The position numbers and the translations under genes were made by a program. Of a stretch of DNA of 61,893 nucleotides, positions 38,901-52,192 are shown one piece after another; the stretch's first letter is position 1, and each line of letters starts with the position of its first letter. The notes beneath the pieces were generated by a model that saw only the letters and a list, made by a program, of their open reading frames with translations, ran no database searches and was not told where the DNA came from. Source of the DNA: Mesotaenium endlicherianum (taxonomy: Eukaryota > Streptophyta > Zygnematophyceae > Zygnematales > Mesotaeniaceae); contig WELA01013861.1 of assembly GCA_009602735.1 (NCBI GenBank), forward strand, positions 338,369 through 400,261, in the 5' to 3' direction.

Positions 38901-41900
38901 GGAGAGAATGGTAGTGAACTCCACGGAGCGCTGCTGCAGCTCCAGCACAAGGCTGCCCTTGTGCTGCTCTATCAAGCCCTTGATGCGCCTGCCATCCCAC
39001 CCCACCCTCATATCCCACATGTCAATCCCTGTTCACTCCCGGCACAATATCTCTAGAGAACCGGACAGCACAGCACGTCACCCCCAAGCAGCGCAGACAT
39101 CCAACTCATACATCTCACTGTCACTCCTGACAGTCATTTGCAATTCCATCTCAGAAGCAAAGCTGAAAACAGCTGAGCTGCTGGCAGGTTCCGGAGAAAT
39201 CAAGAGAAGACCCAAAGAAGAGAACGTCAGGGGGGACAGGACTCGGCAATAAGCTCCGCCCTCATCCAGCCCAGCAGATAGTGCAGACACTTTCTACAAC
39301 CCTATCAAAAAGGCATTCTTCACAGCATAGGCGCAGAAATATGTCACACTTGGACTACGAAGGAAACGTGAGATGCGGGGAGGCAAAGGAGCAGGCAGGC
39401 TGGCAGGCAGGCAGGCAGGCAGAGGAAAGGTAGAGAAGGGGAAAGGAGAGGCAAGGGGAGGAGAGGGGGAGGGGGAGCTGGTGTAAGCTTTGATGATACG
39501 AAACGAGGGAGCTACTGCACTTACTCAGTACACGAGGGGAAGCGGGAGGTGAGCTTAAGGAGGCCCGTGAGCGCGTAGGCGCGCGCCGAGCCTGTGGACA
39601 GCGGGCCCTTGAGGATGCCCTCCATCACATCCACCACGTCCGACTCCGTCACCTGCCCCCACCCCCCAGCCCCACCCCGATCCGACGCAGCCCAGGCCCC
39701 CCACGCCCCCCACCCACACAACTTTCTTGCATCATCAATATATTGTAACGCGAGGGATGCAGGTAGCTAGTCCTGGCAATGGTGGCGATGGTGCGGGACT
39801 CTTTTGCTCTCCCGTCGTGAGGATGCTGTCACAAAGACAGTGCTGGAGGCGGCACCTGGCGGCGGTGCACGCGCGCATGCACCGGGGTTTGAAGATACGG
39901 GCCAAGAGCACAACAGGACTGGAAGCCGCCACCCGTGGCCAGGCCCGCCCAGCTTGGCCAGCTTGGCCCAATGCATGTTGTACTTTCAAACAGTCGGCAA
40001 ACAGAGCAGACCAGCAAGCTCACTCAGGGGACGAAACAGGACGGGACAGGAGAGGACGGGACAGGGTAGGGCAGGGCAGGCCTTGCGGGAATAGCGAGTG
40101 CCTTGCTTACAGTGAGAGGCTCCTCGCCTTCGAGCTCCCCCTGGTGGTTGATTAGCATCTCGCCGTACTCCCCAATACACCAGGCTGTCACGACACTCAG
40201 GCTCTCCTGCTCAATGCCACGGGGGGGGGAGGGGGGGACAGTATTCTGATCACAACCGACCCCTTAAGCAGGACAAGCAGATGCACGCAGCACAGCCAGA
40301 GGCAAAGCCACGACCTGTATCTGCAGGTAGTGATTGGTCGGCTCCCCTTGGCCCTATGAGTGGCATTAACAAGACACCTGTTGCAACGCCCTCCAAGGTA
40401 GCAGAGCACAAGAGCTACAGCCATCGCCTGCGTCTATGTCGTGCTACCCTGCTGCTGTGGACCTGGCCAGCGGGCAAACCAGACCTTGGCGGGTGCTGGC
40501 TGCGATCCGCAGAAATCAGGTTGTCGATCACATGAACGAGTATACGTAAGTAGGGCTGCGCACGAGGGCTCACCTGGCCCTTCCACTGCTGGAAGTGGCG
40601 GTAGAACGCACGCACGGTGTACCCGTGCAGCTCAGGCGCGTTGGTGATGAGCACCAGGAGGTACCGCACCACTTCGTCCTCCATGTACTGCCCCGCCTGC
40701 TCAGGGGCACGCGTGCACGCACGCACACATGTGTATGCCGATCATTACTCGATTTTCAGCCCGTGCTTCTCGATAATGAATTTATTATGAGTGGAAGTGA
40801 GGTGGTCATGCTCCCATCATGCAGGAGAAGAGAGTAGCCCAACTGGACAGAGCTCAGGGGACGCGCTCTCTCACCTCCACCATCACCCGGATCATGATGT
40901 CGATGTGCCATAGCTTGCTGGGAGAAAATCTGCCACCAGAAAACCCCACATACAAGTCATGTACGTGCGCGGCATGTAAAACGTTCAAAGAGCGTGCACA
41001 CGCACCCACACACGCCCATACGCCCACATGCTGCTCTTGCTTGTGATGGAAATGTATAGAGCCTCCCTGCACGATGCAAGAGCCGTGAGGTGACAAGCGT
41101 CCTGCAGCCTCAAGATGAGCAGGAAGCCTGACAGAGGGGATTGACATAAGAGGGAAAACGGCCCAAAAGCATTCGCCCTGCCAGAGTGCTCTAGACCTCC
41201 TAGCCTGTGGCAGGGGCACCGAACCACTCAAACAAATATGTTGGTCCAGGAGTACTGGCATCAAAGCACAGCCCAGATGGGGCCCACGGGCCTGGAAAGG
41301 GTTGCACGCACGTGCAACACACAGCCGACACATGCTCATCAGCTGCTAGAGCACCAGCATTAGCAATCTTTGCCAGCACATGTCCCGAGTCTGGTTCTGT
41401 CAGCCAGGCTCAAGGCAGGGAGCAGGAGCACCCGTGCGTATGGGTGCAGCGAGGGCGCAGCATGTGGAGCATACCTTTGGACCAGAGCGCATATCTTGGC
41501 GGTCAAGTCCGGCTTGAACTCAAAGTCGCTCACTTTGAGGTACTCCAGCAGCTCCTTTGTGAGCACCTTGATGTTGTGCTCGTTCACGAGAGCGTACACG
41601 AGGTCCAGGGCCCTCCTTCTGATCGAGATGTCCGAGTCCTACAACCCAGACAGCAGGCGGCGGGGAGGCACAGAGGCAGTCATTAACCAACAGTCATTGG
41701 CCTACAAAAGGGGGGAGCAGGGGGCTAGGGCTGCAGGTGCACTCAAGCATACGTCACAGTCGCGCTCAACACTCAATTTCACAAGGGAACCAAAAGTAGG
41801 TCATGCACGAAGCATGCACTTCCCATGGGCATTGGAAAAGGGCAACGCCCACATGGAGCGGAGGGCAACTGTTGCAGACGCAGTTTCAAGAGCACCCACC

Positions 41901-44900
41901 ACGGCCTTGCTGGGAGAAGCTCTGATTCGTTGTCACCAAAATCCATTTGACACTCATAGCATGACACTTGCTCCAAGTCCCACTTGGGGGGGGGGGGAGG
42001 GGGGGGGTGCAGTAGCAAGCAGGCCAGGGTCAGGGATGGGGCGAAGAGCAACTGAGTACCTTGACGCACTCCACGATGGTATTCCGATGCCTCTGCACTG
42101 CTTGCGTGTCGATGGCAACAACCTTCACCAGGGTGTTGAGGGCCACGTATCTGCACAGTTCACATGGGCAGAGAGGAACCAGACTCAGAGTCTTCGCCGT
42201 AATGCCCAGAGGTAGGAGGATCATGCAATGCTGCAGAGGTTGGAAGCAATCCAAGAACGCCACGCCCCCCCCACGGTGACAGCAAAGGCCGCCTCTTTAT
42301 TTCAAATTAACGTGAACAGTGTCTTTTGCTCAACCAGCTATCGATTTGGGTCACCAGCAAAAACTTCCACTGTCTTTACGCATAGAAACGGGCTGCACTA
42401 TGAGGGAAGGGATAGCAGAGCAATCTAGGCTTTACGAAGGTTAAAACCCTGAGCCCGTCATGCTTCACAACATATGACACTCGACTGTATGTAACCTTTC
42501 TTACAAAGGTACAATACACTGGCCCTCATGAGGTGAGAAATGCACGGAATTCTGCGCCAGAGGGGGATTGATTTGGTGAAACAGGAGAGAGAGAGAGAGA
42601 GAGGGGGAGGGAGAGAGAGACATAGGCCTAGCGTGCAACAGCGCCCACCTGACGTTGTTCTCTCGGTGAGCCAAGAAGCGGCCGAGGATATTGATGGCCA
42701 ACACCCGCAGGCCTCCTATGGCCTCCACTCCCATGATGGTGGACACACACTCATAGAGGATCGCGTTCCCAGCCGTCTTGCTGGCCTCTGTGTTCGTGGC
42801 CACCTGCCAAGTGGCGTTGTTGCAACTTATTCTCTCAGTCTCAACACAATAGCTCAACATTCAGAGTCTACATTCAGGAGTCTACCCTTTTCACGTGATA
42901 CCTTTTATGACTGAAGCCTGACACTCCATCACCTGCTCGCCTGTTTCTCAACAAAAGCATCCTATGTGTATGTATAGATGTTCAAAGGTCACGCCTTTGC
43001 ATCTCACAACACTTGAATAGAGTTAGAGGCGAGAACTACATGCCAGATATGACCTAAGAAGCATATTTGCGTCTTCTGAGACCCCTTTCCATCCGCACCA
43101 GGCACACTCTACTTTCCAGCCTAAGTGCATGCTGATATTTTTATGAACTGTGCCCCCCAGTCAGCCCAGCGGGTACCTGGGCCAGAACGTCGCTCATGAT
43201 GTCGCTCGACTCGGGGTCACCTTTACCGACCAAGCGCAGCAGTCTCAGCACACGGATCTGCAGAAAGGGGTCGGTGATGCCTCCCACGTCGTACTCTGGC
43301 GCGTAGCCGCTGATGACGAGGTTCTTTAGGATGCGGACCAAAGTTGGTGTTTGCTGCTCACACACATAATCATGGCCACGTACCGGCTCGCATGTGACTA
43401 GAGGGACCTCTCTCTCAACTCAGCAAGAAGACACATTTGGCTGAGAAAAGGTGCCCTAGTGAAGAAGGGGCTGTCTGGTCACGCAGATACTGCTTGCTTC
43501 ATTTCGTCCCTCATGTTTTTAAAATGAAGATGCAGAATCCGCACTTGTCATGAAAGTCACACCCTCACAATACCATGTGCGTCCGTCCAGATCAATCAGC
43601 CTTTAACTGCAGCATTGAGGCAAAAGTCGCATATGGCATGGTTATGCAACCAGTTGTGCTAGTGCCAAGCTTGTAAGACAGCCATCGTCACATAGTAAGC
43701 TTTCCCTTGACCAGGCTTGTGCATGAAATGGGACTTGCATAACGAGCGCTTACCTTCCGGAAATGCTCAAGAGCATAGGGGCTAGCATTGCACAACTCTG
43801 TGGCTAGCTTGACGCCGCCAAGCAAAACACCGTGGTGCTTGTCAGTAAGCAGGCCCGATGCAGGTGACGTGAAATATTCCACAAGTTCAGGCACCTTCCT
43901 TATTATTCGAATAGAGCACAGAGCAGCCTGCACCTCAGGAAGTCAACAAAGAAGGATTATAACGAAGTACTTGGAGCTTAAGTAAAAGTAGCCTCAACTT
44001 CAAAGTTGCACAATCTCTACTTGTTAACCTTCTGCTATAGCACGTAATACCTGAGCCCCTCGAAGCTCTATCCGATGGTAATACATGTAAGCTATGTGCT
44101 AAGTATGTCTTGACGTGCTTTACTATCTACAATGTGATGCTTCTTACACAACATAATAGGGCTACACGGCCTCTGATGACTATTCACGCAAAGAATTTAC
44201 CCTAAGTACCCGATGGAATTGCACAAAAAACAACCTTAATACATATATGCCCTTCTTGACAATGTACTAAGTCACGGAAAGTACGAGGCTAAAGGAGAGC
44301 TTAAGTTGCAGGGTTTATATCAGTGACTGATTTGCTTTTGATAATACCTTTTTTCTCACGTAAGAATTGTTGCTGTTAAGCAATCGCTCTACTTCAGGAG
44401 ACAAATCACGAGCCATCTCAGCAGAGCAAATGTTGCCCAAGGCACATAGGGCCAGGCCAGAGATGAACTGGTTTGTGTGATTAAGGTCACTGCCCAACCC
44501 ATAGCGATTCAAGAGTATTAGATGGGAAAGCTTATGGCTCTTCGGCTAATGATTGAAAACTTGTGCTACTTGTGCATGTACAATCGAGTAATCCCTTTTG
44601 ATCGAGCTGGGTTGATCTGCAGTATAGCATGAACATGAGGGGAACTTTTGACTGAGCAGCTTTGACACTAAGTAGCATCCTAGAGTCAAATTCCTCCTAC
44701 CCTCATGAAGGCTGGATAAAAGATGCAAAAGTTTACGTTCTCCTTCATGCCTCAGCAGGATCTATCTTGGAAGAGGATAACTTACTTCTTCAAGGAGTTT
44801 GTGACAAGCATGAGAACTTCCTGCCTTTCATCAAGGAGAAGCATGAGGCCGAGATAGCCAATCCTCTTTTCTGGAAAGCCTGGAGAAGCGATCAACTTTA

Positions 44901-45308
44901 AGCACTCCATTTGTCCAAAATGAGTCGGATAACCAAGCATATGTATAAACATAAGCTTTGCAACATTACGATGCCTGTAGTCTTGATCATTTTCCTTGAA
45001 TGAATTACGCAGAGATGCACATTCCTTCGCAATGACAGCTCTTTCCTCAGCAGCAGTCTTGCATGCTCGAACAGCCCTTATCATATCCCTGCAAGAGCGT
45101 AAGGCACGCTTACATTAGAGTTGACTATGATACCGGCTCACGTGGACCTGGATATTGTTTCTCATCTGGAACATGTACAACATGCAAACAGGCTTCCATT
45201 TTCCTTTGCCATGTAACAGAGGGCAGGACCCTAATACCACGATAACTGAAATCCATTAAATGCAAGAGTTGCGTACCTCAACCTCGTCCCTCCCATCAGG
45301 AGAGACAT
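35934..45308 (-). CDS. AP1G: AP-1 complex subunit gamma (gamma-adaptin)
   Basis: Eighteen minus-strand exons join in phase to about 926 aa: 45308-45277, 45088-44786, 44489-44348, 43927-43754, 43353-43177, 42803-42649, 42150-42060, 41638-41475, 40929-40875, 40696-40574, 40206-40111, 39652-39525, 38988-38884, 38512-38214, 37960-37586, 37036-36876, 36489-36385, 36029-35934. Gamma-adaptin is a large subunit of the AP-1 clathrin adaptor at the trans-Golgi/early endosome. The alpha-solenoid trunk (1-~600) includes [36 protein letters not shown] and [13 protein letters not shown]. The Ala/Pro/Ser-rich hinge (~600-805) has two clathrin-box-like motifs, DLLDLS and LLDLLS. The ear (~806-926) has [25 protein letters not shown] and [12 protein letters not shown]. 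Exon 1 encodes only [11 protein letters not shown]. Exon 5 could start three bases upstream. Length is near Arabidopsis gamma-adaptins (about 870-880 aa) with a longer hinge. Confidence 0.95.
39396..39425 (+). repeat. (GGCA)n microsatellite in AP-1 gamma intron
   Basis: About six copies of a GGCA tetranucleotide lie in the intron between AP-1 gamma exons 12 and 13. Confidence 0.85.
42586..42620 (+). repeat. (GA)n microsatellite in AP-1 gamma intron
   Basis: A GA repeat with a short G interruption lies just downstream of AP-1 gamma exon 6 in its intron. Confidence 0.85.
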
Positions 45309-46026
45309 GTTGGCCCCCCCAAAGAAACCGGTTTCTGTAATTTTGCCTTACTTTTACGAACGCTAGGTAGTTTAAGAGACAACTAGCCTAATTACATAGG
45401 TTCAAAGGCAGGAAATGCAATAATGCGTAATTACTCGGGACGTCTGTACACCTACCCTCCATGTTGAAAGTTATAATTAACTATCCCATACACCATCGGA
45501 GTGAAACTCATCGCGGAAAGGGCTGTTGGAAAAGGCTTGATTAGCCAAGCAGCAGAGATGCTCTTTCTAATGTAGAACGTTTTCGACGAGCAGTCGCACA
45601 AGCTCATTTGCCAACAGGGCTTCCCGACGTCCGCGTAACAATAGGTCCCCTCTCGTCAGGCGTGAAGACTCGCTGTGCTCTTTAGCGACATGCACAATTG
45701 GAAGTTCGCCCCCCGCTTATTGCGACCAATGCGGCTTAGTGCGAAACACCGCTACTTTCAGACAAAGTTTTAGCAACTTCGGACCAATAGAAGTTTTAAA
45801 AAGTCATACGTCGCGAGTCTGAGCACTCTGAAGTGCAGACTTGCAACGTGAGGCGCGCACTTTCAGTGTGCAACGCAGTAGTCACAGCGTAATGCTACGT
45901 AGTTCTCTTCGTCGCCCCAAGGTCTCTCTTCTTCGCACCGATTCCATTCTGGTCTTCATTCAGCTCATCTGGAAACTTTATCGCTGCATATTTTTCTGAG
46001 CTAGAATTCCTCCATCCTCCATCATC
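45309..46026. promoter_or_regulatory. Shared divergent promoter of AP-1 gamma and peroxiredoxin IIE
   Basis: The two ATGs are about 718 bp apart and point away from each other. On the plus strand, CCAAT pentamers occur at 45,726-45,730 and 45,784-45,788, about 240-300 bp before the peroxiredoxin ATG. No clear TATA box is seen. The layout suggests a bidirectional promoter; expression data would be needed to confirm it. Confidence 0.45.
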
Positions 46027-47536
46027 ATGGCAGCAATCATGACCACCATTCGTGCGCCCTCAATGCTGAGGGCCCCAGCGGGCCTAGCTCGTTCAGCTGC
46101 AAAGTCCTCCGTTGCTACAATGTGTCTGCCAAAGCATACTAGCTTAGCTTTGAAGAATCAGTACAATGGTCTTTATGGGGGACCTAGCCTTTCTCCTGCT
46201 GCTGCGTCTATATCATCCAAGAACAAGTTCTCCAGAATGCCTGTTCGATCTATGACTACTGCCAGTTTGTCCGTCGGAACCAAATTGCCTGAGGCCGATT
46301 TATCCTACTTCGACAAGGAGGGCAATCTGCAGACTGTGTCCATAAGCCAGTTGACAAAGGTGACCTCATCATCTTTCAAGCATCGTTTTTCTCTGTATTC
46401 ATTTTGCGGGTTTCAACCCAGCTAAACTACTGACAATGATCATTCTGAAGTCTGAGGCAGCCAATGTATACCTACCGTGATGCGTTTTGACATTTTCAGT
46501 GGTTGTTATAAATTTTGATTTGAATTGTAGAAAAAAAATAACAACGAATTGCATATGTAAAAACTGTCTGGCATAGTTTTGTACCAGTTATAATCTGGAC
46601 AATGGATTCTCGTTGGCTTCGCTAACATTGTTGGGGGGTGAGGCTTGTTGAATTTCTTGAAAGGAAATTGCCAGGATATTTGTTGCTTCTGCTACAGTGA
46701 CTTCCTCTGGTCCACCCTTTCTTCCAAGCCAATGATGCCTCCTTTTTTCGGCAAGACCGTGATCTTGCAACACATATAGGAGTCTACTGTACAGAATATA
46801 TATTATACAGCTTGCCACCCTTGGTTGCTGTCATATTTTGTGATCGATGCATGAACAGTACTATTTGCTAGTTCTTTTTTTGGAGCTTTTTTTAGTGTGC
46901 CATTTTGTCTTCTGGAGCTCTCTTTCTGCATCAGGCGCTTCTGTACACTTTTGTCTTGAGACAGTGTGTTGGAAGCCACCTAATTATTGTCGCTACGCAG
47001 AATGACAATTGTAACCTTTACCTCAATCCATGAGGTATTTCTTTCAACCCTACTGGTGTATATACTTGCGGCTAATGTATGTCACCATGACATAGTATTT
47101 GTATCTCACCATCTAAATGCACCTGCTTTTACATGATTGATATGAGCAGGGAAAGAAGGTGGTTCTATTTGCAGTGCCTGGAGCATTCACACCGACCTGC
47201 TCTCAGAAGCACTTGCCAGGTTTCATTGAGAAGGCTGATGAGCTGACTAGCAAGGGTGTGGATACTATCGCCTGTGTTGCTGTCAATGATGCCTTTGTGA
47301 TGCGAGCATGGGGCGACTCGGTAGGAGCTACTGAGAAGGTCCTTATGTTGGCTGACGGGAGTGGCCTCTTCACCAAGGCCTTGGGAGTTGCACTTGACTT
47401 AACTGATAAGGGTTTGGGAATCCGCTCCAGGCGCTATGCTCTCCTTGCTGATGATGGGGTTGTAAAGATCCTTAACCTTGAGGAGGGAGGTGCTTTTACA
47501 ACAAGTGGACCTGATGAGATCCTCGCATCCTTGTAA
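46027..47536 (+). CDS. PRXIIE: Peroxiredoxin IIE, chloroplast precursor (type II thiol peroxidase)
   Basis: Two exons, 46027-46359 and 47150-47536, join in phase to 239 aa. It reduces H2O2 and organic peroxides with thiol donors in the plastid stroma. The first ~75 residues are Ser/Ala/Met-rich and lack acidic residues, fitting a transit peptide. The mature domain starts at [18 protein letters not shown]. The peroxidatic Cys is about 128 in [17 protein letters not shown] and the resolving Cys about 153 in [10 protein letters not shown]. The 25-residue spacing is typical of type II plant enzymes. RAWGDSVGA and a C-terminal [13 protein letters not shown] complete the fold. The length matches Arabidopsis PrxIIE (about 234 aa). 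The intron (~790 bp) has a short antisense frame I do not recognise. Confidence 0.95.
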
Positions 47537-48859
47537 CAAGTTTGTGCAATATCTTGTACTTTTAATGTTTTTGCTTTAGCAGATTATTGACTTGGGCATT
47601 CGGCAGAAGCTGTAAGCCCTGGCAGTTGATTGCCTCTTCAATGTAGAATAGCCCAGGCAGTTTTTATGACTTTCAAAGTAGAAAAATAAGGAAGAAAACG
47701 TTAAACTGTCACTTGTATGACAAAAAATTTTCAAAATGTGATTCTGCTACATATCGTATTTAGTGTCAGTATATATTGGGTCCTCGGGACATTTTATGCT
47801 AAATATTGGCCATCTCTAGTCCTCAACCAACTTGGCCGAGTGTGTGAAGCCACTTGCTAGATGTTCTGCCAAGCACGTTGTGCAAGCTTGGCACTGCTTT
47901 CGGAGCCAGGATCATCTTTATCCTTTGTGCATTTTACATATTCATTCATGTAGAAAGGGCCAAGCAGTCTATTCTCGCTGGACAGGCTATTCTTCGATAA
48001 ATGAACTTTTTTTAAAGAAAGTGAATGCTCCTTTAAGTCTCGTAATCAGCTGCTTTGGATGACAAGTTCCTACTGAATAGCAATAAAAAGTCTAATGTGT
48101 TACAGGACCCTGAAAGGATGTGTAGCATTCACAGGTCCTCATGGATTCTGATCTCGTTGCAGCCGAGAGCGAGATAATTTAGATGCAGTTCAACGGATAC
48201 TGCCAGTCTAGCTTTTAGTACCTCTGGGGGGCTGAATGCATTCGTTAAGGTAGATCTCGAAGGGACACTGAGCTCGGCCATGGGCTAGCTTATTTTAGCT
48301 TGATCTCTGGTGCCACACTCTCTATGTACATGCCCCTATTGGTGCTAGTCGGCCCCGGAGCACCAAGCTATAAGCTACGTGTCCAATGACGAGCAGATTC
48401 CAATTTTCAATTTTGTCAGAAGCTGCCAACTGTCCAGCCGACTACGTCCTCCGGAGTGAAAACCTCTTCGATTCGTTACGAGTCGTTTCTTCCAATCAAC
48501 TAAAATTTCGTCAAGCCCTGCATTCAAGCCTGAACCATGGCAGTCTAAATTGTAAGCTGTCATCCGAAGACACCGGACTCCTATGTCCACTAGTAACACA
48601 GGCATTCTTCTTCAGTGCTAGCTCATTTTCTTCTCTTTTGTAACGCCTCTTCGAGCAGTCCGTCTCCCGAAGCTGACGAGTGCAGATCGTCGGAATGATA
48701 CCATGTTTCTGTGTTGTTGTCTCCGAACGGATGGAACGCGATAAGGCTTCAGTCTCGTGCACTCTTGGATTCAGTCTGCTTAGGTGAAAGGAGACGTACA
48801 AAATAGGAATCGACTAGAAGATACTACTTGGCGTGGGAGGGGGCAAAGGTGTCATCATA
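47537..48859. other. Intergenic region between peroxiredoxin IIE and SIP aquaporin
   Basis: Holds the 3' UTR of peroxiredoxin and the SIP promoter. AATAAA-type signals occur (for example at about 48,082). Frames at 48.4-48.8 kb have no recognisable domain. I see no RNA gene or transposon. Confidence 0.45.
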
Positions 48860-51800
48860 ATGGCTGCTGCCAAGACAGCAAATGTGGTGGAGTTTGCCAT
48901 TAAGGACTTGGTTGTTTGGTAAGATTTTGATCTCGAGCTCTGTGATGCTAATGACTTGCGGGTCTCGAATACGTCACACAGGGTTTGTGTGCCCCCAGCT
49001 AATATCTCTCGTCTTTGCTGTGCATAGTTCCTACTTGCATTCATCTACCCTGCTATTTGTGTTTGCAGCTTTCTCTGGGTGTTCATTTCATCCTGCATTG
49101 GTACAGGAATCCTTTTGTTGACACCCTTTCTAGGAGAAGATGAATCTATCAAGATCTTCGTCGTCATGGTAAGCAGCTCGCCTAATCCCCTCTACAAGTT
49201 TCAAGTTAGCTGCCAGGCCTTCAAAGCATCCTGTTAAGATTCTCAGCTTCTCTACAAGCAATGCAGTCAGGGACTCATGAGCGTCAGTCAGGCACTGTTA
49301 AGCATATTGAATTGTGGAGAGTCGACACCACCCACTCCAGGGGTCACGGAGCTGCTACGGTTCTCAGCCAGTTGCCTTACACCTGCTCACCAGCTTACTG
49401 AGAGCACTTTGACGCCCGATATTTCACACAGATCCATGCGACATGCACGAAATCGGCCACAGCTTGATTACTTACAGCACTCGGCCGGCCGGCTCATGCA
49501 CTAAGCGCACGAGAACTGCGGGTGGCTGGCAGTGCTGACATGATTACTATGTGATATTTGTGTTTCTGTGATGTTCTGTGTGTTTGCCAGTCCATGTTTA
49601 TAGGCCTCCTGACTATATTCGGGGCACTCTGTGAGTACCTCGGTGGGGCGTCATTCAATCCTGCAGGCAACATCTGCAACTATTGTGCGGGGGTGGGCAA
49701 TGACTCAGTCCTGAGCATGGGCGTAAGAATACCCGCACAGGTACCCCCCAACTATATTTCTCTTCTGTACTCTGTGCATGTATATGCTTTTAGGAAAATA
49801 ATGCTGGTATGGAAAGGGGATCTGGAGGGGGCACAGCAGATGAGCTGGATCTCCAACCCCCAGCATGTTAGCAACAAAGTAAGCTCTCCCACACACACGC
49901 ACACACGCACAAGCACGCTCACATATGCACACACGCACTCACACGCACTCACACACAGGCACGCACACGCACGCACACACACACACACACACATGCGCTC
50001 GCACACGCACGCACGCACGCACGCAGAGAAGTGCTAACTCGCCTCTCCCCATCCGCGCACGTACCGAATGCGTATCCGCAAGAGTAGCAGTGCTCCCTGG
50101 ATGTACGCTGGACAGCGTGGCTGTCAAGAACACGAGTGAGGTACTGCAGAATGTGGGGAGTGACTCATGCCTCTCGTCGGTGTTGTCAAGGATGGTCTCT
50201 TCGGTAACATGGCCATGGTGATGGTGCCAGGTCGAGTTGAGACTGAACCTCCCTCTCTCCATTCCAGGTCAGCTCAGAAAGGCTGCTGTGCCTGCTGGTG
50301 TGTGGTTAGCTGGGTGCGCCACTCGGTGCAGCACTTGGTCCGGCACTTTAGCACTCGCCTGGTACCTGGACTGCTGAGACAGACGGTGCAATCAGCAGTC
50401 CAGGTACTGAGCCCTATGGGAAGGGGCTCGGATTTCTGGACTGGCCAGAAATGCACGCCTGGCATGAATCGGGTTCACTGCGACGAGCGCATTGATTTTC
50501 TCACCATGCCGTCGCTGGGCTGACACAGTGCTCGCATAGACTCAGTACTTGCCTTGCAACGCAGTACTCGCATTGCAGACCGGCCTTCCAGATAACCGAG
50601 CTCTTGAAAGGGTAGACTCCCGACGACAGACGACAAATTCAACCGGCTGAATGCATCAACGGCCACTGGCTTGTAGTTGAACAGAGACAGCACGTCACGA
50701 AGGTTCTGTGCGATTGAGGACGAGCATAACTAGAGTGCCCCCTCTAGATGTCGAGCGGCCGCCGTTGCGGGCAGTTGTCAACACTGTGCGCCAAACACTG
50801 CCTGGTAGGAGGAGGTCGTATCTCGAGGGGGTGCTCTTTTTTCAGCAGCACATCGGTGTAGCCTAGCATTTGGTGTGTGCTCGTGACACCAGATGTCAAA
50901 CGATAGTGGGAATTACTCGACGGTGGGACTCGTTCCGTTCTCATCGTGTCCATCCGTCACTGGGAAGAGAACAAGCCTCTGGTCATCGCGCGCAGGGCAC
51001 CTTCCGGTCTCCAGCTCAGTGCCGAGAGTGAGAGTCATTGGCGGCTGCTCAGCAGAGCATACCCCTCGCTTGGCCATCCCACTGAGCTTCAGCTGAGCTG
51101 CCCGCTCCTTCCTCTTCTTGTGACGTCGTCTCTCCTGGGCGTCGTCTCTTCTGCAGGCAGTGGCTGAGCTCAAGCCGAGCTGCCTGCTCCTGTAACTCCC
51201 CCGCCAGCGTCGCCGTTTCTCGCCCTCATCTCTTCCGCAAGCTGTGGGCTGCCCTTCTCCTGAGCTGCCTGCCCACTCTTGGGATCCCCTTGCCGTCGTC
51301 TGCTCTGCCGGCTGTCGCCGAAAACCTGTCAAGCTGAGCTGCCTGTCTCTTTGCTGTTTTCGATACTGTCTGCCGGCGGCGTCTGTCGTGCAGGCGGTGG
51401 GGTCGGCCCTGGGGGCGTACGCCATCTGGATCGCGATGCCCGACCAGCTGAAGCACTCCCTCACGCGGGCGAGGCTGGCGCCAGGTGTCGACATGTACGA
51501 GGGCGCGTTTGTGGAGTTTGCGCTGACGCTCTTCATCAATCTGCTCGCCCTCTACAGCATGTTCGGGGGGGTGAGGTCGGCGCTCGTGAGGACGTTCCTC
51601 CTCATCGCTGGCAGCGTCATCGTGGGGGCCCTGGGAGGCCCCTACTCGGGGCCTTCGCTGAACCCAGCCAATGTACGTATTGCATATACTTTTCATGTAC
51701 CCATCGAGTAAGCGCCCAAGTTCCCTTTGTGATCGAAGAAGATCCAGTATCCAGGGAACTCTGGCGTGCGGGCTGCTCGTCTTGTCCTGACCAAAGTCTC

Positions 51801-52192
51801 TGGAGAGTGCACCACATATCCAATGTTTCCCTTGTACAGTTGCGTAAATGGGGCTGGTACGCTTGCTTAGATCGTGTGAAGTTCGGTGGGTTAGTGTATC
51901 ATGATTGGACATCGGCAACATCGATATGGCATGACAAGAGGGTTTCGCTACCAGCACTTCTGATGAAAGTGTGCACTCGCTGTTTGGTACTTCAAAGACT
52001 CAACTAGTTTCTGTACCCTGGATTTGATGCTGGCAGGCTTTTGGCTGGGCCTATGTGGAGAAATCACATAATACGACGGAACACATTTACACTTTCTGGA
52101 CAGCGCCCATTGTCGGCACAATCCTTGCTGGGATCGCTTTCAAGGTTCTACTCAAACCGAAGGAGGAGAAAGTAAAAGTGAAGGCCTCTTAG
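48860..52192 (+). CDS. SIP1: SIP-type aquaporin (small basic intrinsic protein)
   Basis: Five exons in phase: 48860-48918, 49069-49168, 49591-49740, 51394-51672, 52037-52192, 247 aa. It is a major-intrinsic-protein channel; SIPs sit in the endoplasmic reticulum of plants and conduct water. TM1 starts in VVCFLWVFISSCIGTG. Loop B is GGASFNPAGN (NPA at about 76-78) and loop E is GPSLNPANAFGWAY (NPA at about 193-195). Other helices include YEGAFVEFALTLFINLLALY and RTFLLIAGSVIVGALGG. The short cytosolic N-terminus and the Lys-rich tail KPKEEKVKVKAS are SIP hallmarks. Most SIPs have a changed first NPA (NPT, NPC or NPL), so NPA here is unusual. Intron 3 is long (~1.65 kb) and holds a CA/CACG array. 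The gene is convergent with the F-box gene. Confidence 0.92.
49889..50025 (+). repeat. Long (CA)n/(CACG)n array in SIP intron 3
   Basis: About 140 bp of interrupted CACACG, CACTCA and CACG units within the aquaporin intron. It resembles the CA/CG tracts in the TyrA introns. Confidence 0.9.
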
